Positions 43,223-52,132 are shown, counted from the stretch's first letter. The stretch: DNA of 64,000 nucleotides from JBMDXB01 sp048594975 (GCA_048594975.1 JBMDXQ010000158.1:62001-126000); one strand, 5' to 3'. Program-made: numbers and translations. Notes: generated from the sequence alone by a model not told the origin.

Positions 43223-43319
43223 AGAGTAAGGAGGCGTCGTCGGACCGCCGCGGTTGCTTTTGCCGGGTGCTTCCTGCACACTGGATGGACCCGCCTTCGT
43301 GACGACAGGAGTTCCTCTG

Positions 43320-44099
43320 ATGAGCATGTTGAGCTACCGGCCGGGCCGTGCCGTGCCCCTGGGGTTGGGTGCGATCGTCGTCGCGGCGGTGACCGTGGCG
43401 TCCACGGCGATCGTTCCAGCGCAGGAAGCGCTGCCGCCGGCGCGGAAGATCATCGACCGGCACGTGGATGCGATCGGCGGGCGCGCGGCCATTCTCGCGC
43501 ACAGCTCGATGCACCTGACCGGAACGATGACGATGAGCGGTGTCGGCGGCACGATCGAGGGATTCGCCGCGAAGCCGAACAAGAACGTCGTCAAGATCAC
43601 TATCGCCGGCGTCGGCGAGGTGAGCGAGGGGGTCAACGGGGACGTGGCGTGGAGCCTGTCGCCGATGACCGGACCGATGCTGGCGCAGGGGAAGGAACTC
43701 GAGCAGAAGAGGCGCGACGCCGATTTCTACGCCGAGCTCCGCCCCGCCGGGCAGTTCAAGTCCATGACCACCGTGGAGAAGACGACGTGGGAGGGCCGCC
43801 CCGCCTACAAGGTCAGCCTGGTGCGGTCCGACGGCAGCGAGGAAATCGAGTACTACGACGTCGAGAACGCCTTCCGTATCGGCCGCGAGTTCTCACGCGA
43901 GACGATGGCGGGCACTCTGAAGGTGTCGCAGGTCACCACCGACTACAAGAAGTTCGACGACCTGCTGCACGCCACCAGCGTGAAGGTCGGCGTCATGGGC
44001 ATCCAGCAGCTGTTCACCATCTCGTCGGTCGAGTACGACAAGGTGGATCCGGCCGTGTTCGAGCTGCCGGCGGAGATCAAGGCGCTCATCAAGAAATGA
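43320..44099 (+). CDS. Exported LolA/outer-membrane-lipoprotein-sorting-like protein
   Basis: 259 residues from the ATG giving MSMLSYRPGRA, with AGGAG nine bases upstream. A signal peptide (to about 38, IVPAQ) is followed by IIDRHVDAIGGRAAI, a common start for acidobacterial LolA-like proteins, then alternating strands (HLTGTMTMSGVGGTIEGFAA, VVKITIAGVGEVSEGVNGD, SLVRSDGSEEIEYYDVENAF). The fold is probably the lipid-binding half barrel used for lipoprotein carriers. It overlaps the S41 protease gene by four bases. Confidence 0.7.
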   Translation: MSMLSYRPGRAVPLGLGAIVVAAVTVASTAIVPAQEALPPARKIIDRHVDAIGGRAAILAHSSMHLTGTMTMSGVGGTIEGFAAKPNKNVVKITIAGVGEVSEGVNGDVAWSLSPMTGPMLAQGKELEQKRRDADFYAELRPAGQFKSMTTVEKTTWEGRPAYKVSLVRSDGSEEIEYYDVENAFRIGREFSRETMAGTLKVSQVTTDYKKFDDLLHATSVKVGVMGIQQLFTISSVEYDKVDPAVFELPAEIKALIKK

Positions 44100-45403
44100 G
44101 GCGCGTCGCTGCCGCCGGGGGGGTCGTGCTGCTGGCCGGCGTCTGCGCCGGCGCGCAGGCGCCGCAGGCGCTCGAGACGTTCGACGCGGCCTGGAAGATC
44201 GTCCGCGACACCCACTTCGATCGCACGTTCAACGGCGTGAACTGGGACTCGGTGCGGACGGAGCACCGGCCGAAAGCGGCTGCCGCGCAGTCCGCGAGCG
44301 AGCTGCGGGCGGTGCTGCGCGATATGCTCGCGCGGCTGGGCCAGTCGCACTTCGCGATCGTGCCGGCGCAGCCGGACGGCTCCGACCAATCGCCCATCGG
44401 GTCCGCGGAGCCCGGCTTCGATGTGCGGCTGACGCCCGACGGCGTGCTCGTCGCCCGGGTCGAGCCGGACGGCCCCGCGGCGAAAGCGGGCGTGCGCCCC
44501 GGCTGGCGCGTGCGTGCGATTGCCGGAGCTGCCGTCGACGACATGGTGCGGAGTGTCCCGGAAGGCACCGCGGAGCGGTTCCGACGGCTCGAGGTGTGGC
44601 GCGCCGCGCAGGTGCAGCTGCGCGGGGCGCCCGGGTCGCGTGTCACCGTCGTCTTCGATGACGCCGACGGCAACCGCCCCGAGCGGTCGCTCGAGCGGCG
44701 GCCGCCGATAGGCGAGCCGGTCACCGTCGGGCATCTGCCGACGATGTTCGTGCGCGTGGACGCGCGGCGCGAGAAGACGCCGCGCGGTCGGCAGGCCGGC
44801 GTCATCGCGTTCAACGTCTGGATGGCGGCCGTCGACGCGGCCTTCCAGAAGGCGATCGACGACATGCGCGGCGCCGACGGCATCGTCATCGATCTGCGCG
44901 GCAATCCAGGCGGCCTCGCGTTCATGTTGACCGGGATCTCCGGCCATTTCCTCGGCGAGCGCGTCCCGCTCGGGGTGATGAAGACGCGCGAGTCCGAGCT
45001 CAGGTTCGTGGCCAACCCCCGGCTGGTGAACGCGCGCGGCGAGCGCGTGCCGCCGTACGCGGGACCGGTCGCCATCCTGGTCGACGGGCTCTCCGGCAGC
45101 GCATCGGAGTGCTTCACCGGGGGTATGCAGTCGATCAAGCGGGCGCGCGTGTTCGGCGAATCGACAATGGGACAGGCGCTTCCGGCGCTGTTCGATCGCC
45201 TGCCGAACGGGGACGTGCTGATCCACGCGTTCGGCGACTTCGTCACCGCCGACGGCACGCGCCTCGAGGGCCGCGGCGTCGTGCCGGACGAGACCGTGCC
45301 GCTGCGCCGCGCCGACCTGCTCGCCGGCCGCGATCGCGCGCTGGAAGCCGCGCTGGCCTGGATCGATCGAACGGCCCGCGCGGACGGAGCGTCAAATCCG
45401 TAA
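44096..45403 (+). CDS. S41-family (C-terminal processing-type) serine protease
   Basis: 435 residues from the ATG overlapping the previous stop. Signal peptide to about 20. An N-terminal helical cap (FDAAWKIVRDTHFDRTFNGVNW) precedes a PDZ domain (about 100-160, with LVARVEPDGPAAKAGVRPGWR). The protease core follows: IDLRGNPGGLAFM (about 263-275) and DGLSGSASECFTGGMQ, where S335 is the nucleophile. A GQALPALFDRLPNGDVLIHAFGDF segment matches the end of the core. Periplasmic processing or clearing of proteins is expected. Coupling with the LolA-like gene suggests the two act on the envelope together. Confidence 0.87.
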   Translation: MRRVAAAGGVVLLAGVCAGAQAPQALETFDAAWKIVRDTHFDRTFNGVNWDSVRTEHRPKAAAAQSASELRAVLRDMLARLGQSHFAIVPAQPDGSDQSPIGSAEPGFDVRLTPDGVLVARVEPDGPAAKAGVRPGWRVRAIAGAAVDDMVRSVPEGTAERFRRLEVWRAAQVQLRGAPGSRVTVVFDDADGNRPERSLERRPPIGEPVTVGHLPTMFVRVDARREKTPRGRQAGVIAFNVWMAAVDAAFQKAIDDMRGADGIVIDLRGNPGGLAFMLTGISGHFLGERVPLGVMKTRESELRFVANPRLVNARGERVPPYAGPVAILVDGLSGSASECFTGGMQSIKRARVFGESTMGQALPALFDRLPNGDVLIHAFGDFVTADGTRLEGRGVVPDETVPLRRADLLAGRDRALEAALAWIDRTARADGASNP

Positions 45404-45532
45404 GAACGCCCCGAAACGGGACACGGGGGTCTTTACGGTTGCGCTGGCCGGAACCCGTTTGATAAACTTCGTGTACCTGCGCGAGACGCCTTTTCCAGCC
45501 AAGCCAAACTAGGTCATTCCCGGGGGTTTCTT

Positions 45533-46216
45533 GTGGAGCAGCGCCGGCTGCGTCTCGGTGACATATTGGACGACTACTGCCCGCGCGAGCGGCGGGTCAC
45601 CAATCATGCCATCGTGGCGATGATCGAAGACGACGTGAAACAGACCCGTTGCACCACGTGCGACGCGGAGCACGCCTACAAGGGGGCGAAGGTGCCGCGG
45701 CGCCGGACCAGGCAGGCGCCCGCTCACCTGGCGGCCGCACCTCCGGCGCCGCCCGCGGAAACGTTCGACGAGGACGCGCCCGGTTCGCGTCCGTCCGACG
45801 TCGCGGCGGTGTCGGGCGAACCCACCGAATCCGAAGAGGCACTCGAGCCGCAGCCGCTCGCCGCGGTGGCCGACGAAGCGAGCACGGTCGAGGAGAACGA
45901 GCCGGGGGAGGCGGAACGCGCCGTAGAGGATGGTCCCGTGCACCGGCCCCTCATTCGCGCGACGCTCCCGCGCCCCGAAGGTCAGAAGACGGAACGGCCG
46001 CTGCCCGACTTCACCATCCGGCACGCCGCGGGGCGCGGCGGCAACCCGGCGTTCCGTGGAAACGGCCGTCCAAAGTCACGCCCGCACGGCAGCGGCAACG
46101 GTGGCCGCCCGCCCGGGCGTTTCGCCGCCGCCAGGCCGGGCCCGGGGCGCGGCGGGTCGCACGCCGGCTTCCGATCCGGTCCGCCGCGACACGGCGGCAG
46201 GAAACGCTCGCGCTGA
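45533..46216 (+). CDS. Cys-pair protein with RG-rich C-terminal tail
   Basis: 227 residues, starting with GTG at 45533 after GGGGG. The first 55 residues are ordered and contain DDYCPRERRVTNHAIVAMI, then TRCTTCDAEHAYKGAK, so C16 plus C40-x-x-C43 and a histidine could form a zinc site. The middle (60-150) is acidic and low-complexity. The last 65 residues are basic and RG/GG-rich (FRGNGRPK, GGRPPGRF, GRGGSHAGF, RHGGRKRSR). The domain order (small metal knuckle, acidic linker, RGG-like tail) suggests nucleic-acid binding, possibly RNA. No named family was recognised. Confidence 0.7.
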   Translation: MEQRRLRLGDILDDYCPRERRVTNHAIVAMIEDDVKQTRCTTCDAEHAYKGAKVPRRRTRQAPAHLAAAPPAPPAETFDEDAPGSRPSDVAAVSGEPTESEEALEPQPLAAVADEASTVEENEPGEAERAVEDGPVHRPLIRATLPRPEGQKTERPLPDFTIRHAAGRGGNPAFRGNGRPKSRPHGSGNGGRPPGRFAAARPGPGRGGSHAGFRSGPPRHGGRKRSR

Positions 46217-46230
46217 TGCGCTGAGAGAGG

Positions 46231-47217
46231 ATGCTTCGTTCCACGCTCGCTCTGCTGTGGGCCGTCCTGGCCGCCCAGCAGACCGCGCCATCCGCGCCGA
46301 TCCGATTCGAACCGACACACGGAGTTCCGACGTTTGCGCTCCGCGAGCCCGTGCTGCGCATCCGCCCGGGCGCGATCGTCGAGACGCGCACGTTCTCGAA
46401 GCCAGGCGACTACTACGAGCGTGCCGGCGGGCCCTGGCCCGGCGAGGTCGGGCCCTTCCACATCGAGGGCGCCACGCCGGACGACACGCTCGTCGTCCGC
46501 ATCCTCAAGCTGCGCCCCAACCGTGATACGGCCGTCTCGGCGGTGAATCCCGGCGGGATCAGCGCCGTCGCGGCCGACGCGCGCACGCGCATGCTCAACG
46601 ATCCGCTGCCGGCGCGCCGGTTCGTCTGGCGCCTGGATCGCGCGCGCAACGTCGGCATCCTGGATCTGCCGGACTCGGCGTCGAAGTCGATCGAGTTGCC
46701 GCTCCGGCCGATGCTCGGGCGTCTGGCGGTCGCGCCGGCCGGCGACGAGGCATTCGGCGGCCTGTGGCCGGGGAACTTCGGCGGGAACATGGACACCCCG
46801 GATGCGCGCGAGGGCACGACTGTCTACCTTCCCGTCTTTCACCCGGGCGCTAACTTCTATTTCGGTGACGGCCACGCGCTGCAGGGAGACGGAGAGATCG
46901 CCGGCTCGGGCCTCGAGACGACGATGGACGTGACCTTCGAGTTCGATCTGATCAAGGGCCGCCGCCTCCGCTGGCCGCGGATGGAGGACGCCGAGGACCT
47001 GATGGTGGTCGGCAGCGTGCGCCCGCTCGTCGATGCGTTCCGCATCGCGCAGGTGGAGCTGATCGAGTGGTTGGTCGAGGATTACGGCTTCGAGCGGATG
47101 GAGGCCTACCAAGTGGTCTCCCAGGCCGGTCACTCGCGTATTGCCAACGTCGTGGACCCGAACTACACGGTCGTCGCGAAGTTCCCCAAGAAGTTCCTCC
47201 CGAAGAAGATCCGGTGA
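46231..47217 (+). CDS. Acetamidase/formamidase family protein, exported
   Basis: 328 residues with a short hydrophobic start (to about 16, AAQQT) suggesting export. Family features are GPFHIEGATPDDTLVVRI (about 74-91), NFGGNMDTPDAREGTTVYLPVF and the core GANFYFGDGHALQGDGEIAGSGLET (about 209-233), which carries the metal-binding D-x-H. These enzymes hydrolyse short amides to acid and ammonia. The gene starts 15 bases after the RG-rich gene, probably in the same transcript. Substrate unknown. Confidence 0.88.
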   Translation: MLRSTLALLWAVLAAQQTAPSAPIRFEPTHGVPTFALREPVLRIRPGAIVETRTFSKPGDYYERAGGPWPGEVGPFHIEGATPDDTLVVRILKLRPNRDTAVSAVNPGGISAVAADARTRMLNDPLPARRFVWRLDRARNVGILDLPDSASKSIELPLRPMLGRLAVAPAGDEAFGGLWPGNFGGNMDTPDAREGTTVYLPVFHPGANFYFGDGHALQGDGEIAGSGLETTMDVTFEFDLIKGRRLRWPRMEDAEDLMVVGSVRPLVDAFRIAQVELIEWLVEDYGFERMEAYQVVSQAGHSRIANVVDPNYTVVAKFPKKFLPKKIR

Positions 47218-47241
47218 TCGGCGCGCCGGGCGCTGTCCGCG

Positions 47242-47414
47242 GGGTCGGATCTCGATTGTTCGCCCTGGCGCACACCGGGATCAGATCTCCGGCGCCTGGT
47301 CGGAAGAAAGAGATCTGACCAGGCAGGCGGCGCATCCGCCGGTGCGGCGCGTCACGACGGCACGCGTATTAGCCCGGAACGCACATAATAGGCCACGGAA
47401 TCGAGATCCGACCC
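47242..47414. repeat. REP-like inverted repeat, GGGTCGGATCTCGATT
   Basis: GGGTCGGATCTCGATT (47242-47257) and its exact complement (47399-47414) bound a 140-base interval. Inside is GATCAGATCTCC and a smaller inverted repeat GCCTGGTC/GACCAGGC (47294-47324), and CAGATCTGACCCC follows at 47431-47443. The GGGTCAGATCT word is typical of REP sequences linked to RAYT-type transposases, none of which is present here. No gene in the 47218-47516 gap. Confidence 0.75.
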
Positions 47415-47516
47415 GCGCGGTGTGAGAATCCAGATCTGACCCCGGCGTGACGTGCTCGCCACGCAGGCGGGCGGTCTGCCACGCGGTGGGCGCGTGCAGC
47501 TGTCGAAAGGTAGAGC

Positions 47517-48290
47517 ATGTCGGATTTGAGCGGGAAGACCGGCCTGATCGTCGGGATTGCGAACAGGCGGTCCATCGCCTGGGCCATCGCGCAGGCAGCG
47601 CAGGCGGCCGGCGCGCGCCTGGCGGTGACCTACCAGGGCGAACGGCTCGAGGAGAACGTCCGCGAGCTGGCGCAGTCACTGACCGATCCGCTGGTCCTGC
47701 CGCTCGACGTGACCGACGACGCGCAGATCGCCGGCGCATTCGAGGCAATCGACCGCGGGTTCGGCGGCCTCGACTTCCTCGTGCACGGTGCGGCGTTCGC
47801 GCCGCGGGAGGAACTGTCCGCGCCGTTCCTGCAGACGACGAGGGAAGGGTTCCGCCTTTCGCTGGACATCAGCGCGTACTCGCTGGTGGCGTTGACGCGC
47901 GCGGCAGTACCCCTGATGGAGCGCCGCGGGGGCGGGAGCATCGTGACGCTCACGTACCTCGGCAGCCAGCGGATCTTCCAGAACTACAACGTCATGGGGG
48001 TGGCCAAGGCGGCGCTGGAGGCGAGCGTTCGCTATCTCGCGGCCGACCTGGGCCCGAAGGGGATCCGCGTGAACGCCATCTCGGCCGGCCCAATCAAGAC
48101 GCTCGCCGCGTCCGGGATTTCCGGGTTCAGCAGCATCCTGCAGATCTACCGCGACCGCGCGCCGCTGCGTCGCACGGTCGAGGCGGCGGAAGTGGCCGAC
48201 GCGGCGATGTTCCTGCTCGGACCGGCCGGACGGGCGGTCACCGCCGAAGTGCTGATGGTCGACGCCGGCTACCATGCGACGGGCATGTAG
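47517..48290 (+). CDS. fabI: Enoyl-[acyl-carrier-protein] reductase, FabI type
   Basis: 257 residues, with GAAAGG before the ATG. It reduces trans-2-enoyl-ACP with NAD(P)H in type II fatty acid synthesis. The modified SDR motif GLIVGIANRRSIAWAIA binds the cofactor. YQGERLEENV is a FabI signature. The catalytic set is Y147 (TLTYLGSQR), Y157 and K164 (QNYNVMGVAKAAL), matching E. coli Y146/Y156/K163. The C-terminus DAGYHATGM is usual. Cytoplasmic, probably essential unless an isozyme exists. Confidence 0.95.
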   Translation: MSDLSGKTGLIVGIANRRSIAWAIAQAAQAAGARLAVTYQGERLEENVRELAQSLTDPLVLPLDVTDDAQIAGAFEAIDRGFGGLDFLVHGAAFAPREELSAPFLQTTREGFRLSLDISAYSLVALTRAAVPLMERRGGGSIVTLTYLGSQRIFQNYNVMGVAKAALEASVRYLAADLGPKGIRVNAISAGPIKTLAASGISGFSSILQIYRDRAPLRRTVEAAEVADAAMFLLGPAGRAVTAEVLMVDAGYHATGM

Positions 48291-48309
48291 GTTGCAGCCG
48301 GCGGCGCAC

Positions 48310-48624
48310 ATGCGTACTAACCGTGACGTTGCCAGGGTCCTAGTCGCGGCCGGGCTGGTCGCGGCGCTGCTCACCGGCTGCGCGGCGACGCCGTCGCGCC
48401 GCAACGTGGACGATCTTACGATCACCACGCGCGTGAAGACGGCGCTTCTGAACGCGCCGCCGGCCGAGATTCGCGCGCCGCGTATCGACGTCGAGACCCT
48501 CAACGGGGTGGTGACGCTGTCCGGTCGCGTCAACAGCAAAGAGGAAGAGCAGAAGGCGATCGAGATCGCGCGCTCGGTCGCCGGGGTCGTCGAGGTCAAG
48601 TCGACGCTTCAGATCGGATCGTGA
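48310..48624 (+). CDS. BON-domain lipoprotein
   Basis: 104 residues from the ATG giving MRTNRDVARVLVAAG; an earlier ATG inside fabI is less likely. The lipobox LLTGC puts the lipidated cysteine at about residue 24. The single BON domain is marked by TRVKTALLNAPPAEIRAPRIDVETLNG and VVTLSGRVNSKEEEQKAIEIARSVAGVVEVKSTL. OsmY-like BON lipoproteins are thought to bind membranes or phospholipid in the periplasm. Follows fabI by 19 bases; the pair could share a transcript. Confidence 0.85.
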   Translation: MRTNRDVARVLVAAGLVAALLTGCAATPSRRNVDDLTITTRVKTALLNAPPAEIRAPRIDVETLNGVVTLSGRVNSKEEEQKAIEIARSVAGVVEVKSTLQIGS

Positions 48625-48628
48625 AAGG

Positions 48629-48706
48629 TGTCAATGCTGAATGCTGAATGCCGAATGCCGAATGCGGAAGCGGGTGATGTTCAGCATTCAGCATTCAGCA
48701 TTGACA
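48629..48706. repeat. Tandem-armed inverted repeat, GCTGAAT family, copy 1
   Basis: Left arm 48629-48651 (TGTCAATGCTGAATG...) is a perfect 23-base complement of 48684-48706. The arm is the heptamer GCTGAAT repeated and continues inward as GCCGAAT variants. The core is about 30 bases. It lies between the convergent BON and flavin-reductase genes. Confidence 0.9.
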
Positions 48707-48715
48707 AGTATCCCG

Positions 48716-49426
48716 TCAGACCCATTCCTCCATCCTGATCCGCCCTGCCGCGATGCCGAGGCGGCGCAGCGCCAGCGGCACGTCGTCGACCATTGCGGCG
48801 GGGCCGCAGACGAAGCACAGGGTGAGCGGGTCATCGACGAGCGGGCGCAGCCGATCGGCCGCGATTCGGCCGCGGCTGCCGCGCCAGCGCACCGACGACT
48901 CGCGCGTCGCCGTCAGCGTCAGCTCGAGCTGTCCGCGGCGGACCATCCTTCGCAGCTCGTCCGCGTAGGCGAAGTCTGCCGGCGTCCGCGCGCTGTAGAG
49001 AAGCCGCATCAGCGGGCGCGGCGTCAGTGTCGCCAGCGCCTGCCGGATCATCGCGCGCAGCGGCGCGATACCGGTCCCGCCGGCGATGAAGAGCAGCCGC
49101 TTCTCCTCCACCGCCTCCGGCAGGACAAAACTGCCTTCGGGGCCGCGCACCGCGAGCGCCGTCCCGGGCCGCGGCACCTCGAAGCCCTCGCCCCATCGTC
49201 CATCGTCGTGCACCTTGATGAGGAACTCGAGCCTGCCGTCGCGCGCCGTGTCATCCGGCGCGGAGGCGATGGAATAGGGCACGCGCGCTGACGGCTGCGC
49301 CGGCCCGATCCGTGCCGCCTGGCCTGCCCGGTAGACGAACGACTGCCCGCCGAGATCGACGCGGACCACGCGCGCCGACGGCGTCTCCCTGCGGACGGAG
49401 GAGACCCGGAGGAGCAGGTCCTGCAC
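48716..49426 (-). CDS. FNR-family FAD/NAD(P)-binding oxidoreductase
   Basis: 236 residues from a GTG at 49426. The N-terminal FAD-binding barrel contains RVPYSIASAP (R-x-Y-S motif, about 48-57). The NAD(P) domain has LLFIAGGTGIAPLRAMIRQ (about 111-129) and ends with CFVCGPAAMVDDV and a typical FNR-fold C-terminal aromatic W235. It lacks a ferredoxin domain, so it transfers electrons between NAD(P)H and a separate partner. No partner is adjacent. The gene is bracketed on both sides by GCTGAAT hairpins, the upstream one ending 14 bases before its start. Confidence 0.87.
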   Translation of the reverse strand: MQDLLLRVSSVRRETPSARVVRVDLGGQSFVYRAGQAARIGPAQPSARVPYSIASAPDDTARDGRLEFLIKVHDDGRWGEGFEVPRPGTALAVRGPEGSFVLPEAVEEKRLLFIAGGTGIAPLRAMIRQALATLTPRPLMRLLYSARTPADFAYADELRRMVRRGQLELTLTATRESSVRWRGSRGRIAADRLRPLVDDPLTLCFVCGPAAMVDDVPLALRRLGIAAGRIRMEEWV

Positions 49427-49439
49427 TCAAGCGATCTTA

Positions 49440-49635
49440 TGTCAATGCTGAATGCTGAATGCTGAATGCCGAATGATCGAATGCCGAATGGGTGAATGCC
49501 GAATCACTGAATGCTGAATGCTCAATGGCTGAATGCCACATGATTGCATGCCGAACGGCTGAAGGTCGATTCCCACCATTCAGTCATTCACGCATTCGGC
49601 ATTCGGCATTCAACATTCAGCATTCAGCATTGACA
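49440..49635. repeat. Tandem-armed inverted repeat, GCTGAAT family, copy 2 (196 bp)
   Basis: Outer arms 49440-49461 and 49614-49635 are perfect complements and start TGTCAATGCTGAATG, the same as copy 1. The left half carries about sixteen GCTGAAT/GCCGAAT/GGCTGAAT variants; the right half carries the complement. It fills the whole gap between the GGDEF/HD-GYP gene and the flavin reductase. Confidence 0.92.
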
Positions 49636-49639
49636 AGCC

Positions 49640-52132
49640 TCAGAGGATCCCAGCAGCGGCGCGCTGGATCTCGATCTCGGAGAGCTCGGGAAACGGTGAC
49701 GGGGTCACCGCATCGTGCCGCGCGCCGTCCTGCGGGCCGGGGCGCTTGCGGTTCGCCTTGTCCTGGTACATGCGGTTGTCGGCGACCGCGAGCAGCGCCT
49801 CGTAGGTTTCGCCGTCCTGCGGGAAGATTGCCGCTCCGACGCTGATGGCCAGCTCGACGCGCTTGCCCGGGCGTGCCTCGAAGTACACCTCGTCGATGCT
49901 CTTTTGCAGCTCCTCGCGTTTCGCGTCGGCCTCGTCGGAACCGCATCCCGACAGCACGACGATGAACTCGTCGCCGGCGTAGCGGACGCAGATGTCGTAC
50001 GGGCGGATGGCCATGCGGAGCACGCGCGCCACCTCGCAGAGCGCCTTGTCGCCGACGTGGTGGCCGTGGTTGTCGTTGATGTCCTTGAACCGGTCGAGGT
50101 CCATGACCATCAGCGAGACCTCGGACTTGAGCCGCTCGGCGCGCGCCAGCTCGCGCGTGAGGTGCATGAACAGGAAGCGGGTGTTCGGCAGCCCGGTGAG
50201 CGGATCGGTCAGCGAGTCCTCCTGCGTCTGCTCGAAGAGGACGGAGTTGTTGATGACGGCCGCCGCCTGCTCGGACACGCGATCGAGCAGCCGGCGATGG
50301 TCGTCGCGGTAGAACGCGGCGTCCACGTGGTAGACCGACAACGTGCCGATGAACCGGTCGTTGAACAGCAGCGGGCAGACCAGCGCGGACTGGAGCGTCG
50401 TCGCCAGGGTGCGCAGGCCGGCCGCCTCGAGGTCCGCGCTCGGACGGGCGTTGACCAGCGCCCGGCGGTTCCTGGCGACCCAGCCGGTGAGCCCCTCGCC
50501 GGCGTGCACCGACACCTGCTGGATGACGTCGGCGTCGGTGCCGGTGGCGAAGCGGCACCGCAGCGTGTCGGTGCCCTCGTCGTAGAGGAACAGCGCGGCG
50601 CACGAGAACGGCACGAGGTTGCTCAGCTTCGCCGCGATCAGCGCCATCGTGTCGGAGACGCCCAGGCTGGTGCCCATCGCCTGGGCGATCTCGTAGAGCG
50701 CGTAGATCTCGCGGTGCGCGAGCGCGATGTCGTCGAAGACGTTCTTCTTGCCGGCCTGCGGCGCCAGCCCCGCCGACGGGCGCTCCGCCGGCAGCACGTC
50801 GCCGGCGACCGGACGGCGGATCGCGTTCTCCAGCCGCGCCGCCTCCTCCTGCAGCGACGGCAGCAGCGTGATGAACTCCTGCACCAGCCGCGGGTCGAGT
50901 CCCTTGCCGGCCTCCTGCTGGAGCAGCGCCAGCGCCGCCTCGTAGCTCATCGCCTTGTGGTACGGACGTTCGGCCATGAGCGCGTCGAAGTAATCGACGA
51001 CCGCGAGGACGCGGGCGCCAAGCGGGATCTCCTCGCCCTTCAGCCCGACCGGGTAACCCTTGCCGTCCCAGCGCTCGTGATGGCTCAGGATGAGCGGCGA
51101 TACCGGATACGGGAACGGGACGGCGCTGATGATGTCGGCGCCGACCTTCGGGTGCGCGCGGATCTTCTGGAACTCCTCGGGGGTCAGCGGCCCCGGCTTC
51201 GAGAGGATGTGCTCGGGAACGGCGAGCTTGCCGATGTCGTGCAGCAGCGCCGCCGTCTTGACGCCCTGGATGTGGTTTTGCGACATCCCCACCGCGCCCG
51301 CCAGCGCCGCCGCGTACAGCTGGACGCGGCGGATGTGCGTCTGCGAGGTCTGGTCCTTGGCGTCGATGGCGAGCGCCAGCGCCTCGATCGTGGCCAGGTG
51401 CAGGTCCGCCATCTGCGAGACGTGGCGCTGCTCGTCCTCGATGCGTCCCAGGTAGACCTTGTAGCTGCGGTAGGTGAGGTACAGCGGCGCCGCCGCGAGC
51501 GGGATCAGCCACCGCCCGGAGACCTGCAGCATCGCGGCGGCCACGGCCGCCGCACCCGCGCCGACGAAGTAGCTCGGCGCGCTCCAGAGGAAGTTCTCGT
51601 TCCAGACCTTGAGCACCGACTGCCGCGTGGACAGCGCGATGGCGGTCGCGACGGTTGCCGTGTTGATCAGGAAATACGCGGTGGCAGCGCCCACCAGCGG
51701 CTTGCCGAGCGACCAGGCGTCGAAGTCCGCGCCAGGCACGCCGCCGAGGATCATGTAGACCCGCCCGGCGGCTTGGACGGTCACGATCAGGCACGCCATG
51801 CTGAACAGCGTGCGGTGCGCCGCGTTGCGCTCTTTCGTGCGGAAGGTGCACTGGCTCCACGCGCTGATCGCCGCGACGAACATCGTCTCGTCGGGACCGA
51901 GCAGCAGCAGGGCCGCGAAATCCACGGCGTAGGACACCGACATGGTCGATCCCGAGCGCGCCAGCGGCAGCGTCACCTTGAACACCGACGTCACCGACGA
52001 GAGGACGACCAGTGCGAGGAACGGCAGGGGATCGATGAAGATCTGCGTCGGGAAGAACACCACGAGCAGCGCCGCGCCGAGGCAGATGACCAGGCAGACG
52101 AACAGGCGCGCGGCGAGCGGCAGCGTGCTCAT
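49640..52132 (-). CDS. Dual HD-GYP + GAF + GGDEF cyclic-di-GMP protein, membrane-anchored
   Basis: 830 residues from the ATG overlapping the protease stop (ATGA). Seven to eight N-terminal membrane segments (about 8-225) form a MASE-like sensor. The HD-GYP domain (about 245-420) has LLHDIGKLAVPEHIL with H298-D299 and HHERWDGKGYP (351-361), the c-di-GMP phosphodiesterase signature. A GAF domain occupies about 480-620 and a GGDEF domain about 645-805, with the active-site loop YAGDEF (A-G-D-E-F, an active variant). It may both make and break c-di-GMP, with GAF and the membrane part sensing a signal. Coupling to a secreted subtilase suggests control of an extracellular behaviour. Confidence 0.9.
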   Translation of the reverse strand: MSTLPLAARLFVCLVICLGAALLVVFFPTQIFIDPLPFLALVVLSSVTSVFKVTLPLARSGSTMSVSYAVDFAALLLLGPDETMFVAAISAWSQCTFRTKERNAAHRTLFSMACLIVTVQAAGRVYMILGGVPGADFDAWSLGKPLVGAATAYFLINTATVATAIALSTRQSVLKVWNENFLWSAPSYFVGAGAAAVAAAMLQVSGRWLIPLAAAPLYLTYRSYKVYLGRIEDEQRHVSQMADLHLATIEALALAIDAKDQTSQTHIRRVQLYAAALAGAVGMSQNHIQGVKTAALLHDIGKLAVPEHILSKPGPLTPEEFQKIRAHPKVGADIISAVPFPYPVSPLILSHHERWDGKGYPVGLKGEEIPLGARVLAVVDYFDALMAERPYHKAMSYEAALALLQQEAGKGLDPRLVQEFITLLPSLQEEAARLENAIRRPVAGDVLPAERPSAGLAPQAGKKNVFDDIALAHREIYALYEIAQAMGTSLGVSDTMALIAAKLSNLVPFSCAALFLYDEGTDTLRCRFATGTDADVIQQVSVHAGEGLTGWVARNRRALVNARPSADLEAAGLRTLATTLQSALVCPLLFNDRFIGTLSVYHVDAAFYRDDHRRLLDRVSEQAAAVINNSVLFEQTQEDSLTDPLTGLPNTRFLFMHLTRELARAERLKSEVSLMVMDLDRFKDINDNHGHHVGDKALCEVARVLRMAIRPYDICVRYAGDEFIVVLSGCGSDEADAKREELQKSIDEVYFEARPGKRVELAISVGAAIFPQDGETYEALLAVADNRMYQDKANRKRPGPQDGARHDAVTPSPFPELSEIEIQRAAAGIL

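Noticed and set aside
49440..49635. A CRISPR-like repeat array of GCTGAAT
   Set aside because: Heptamer words without unique spacers, arranged as an inverted repeat.
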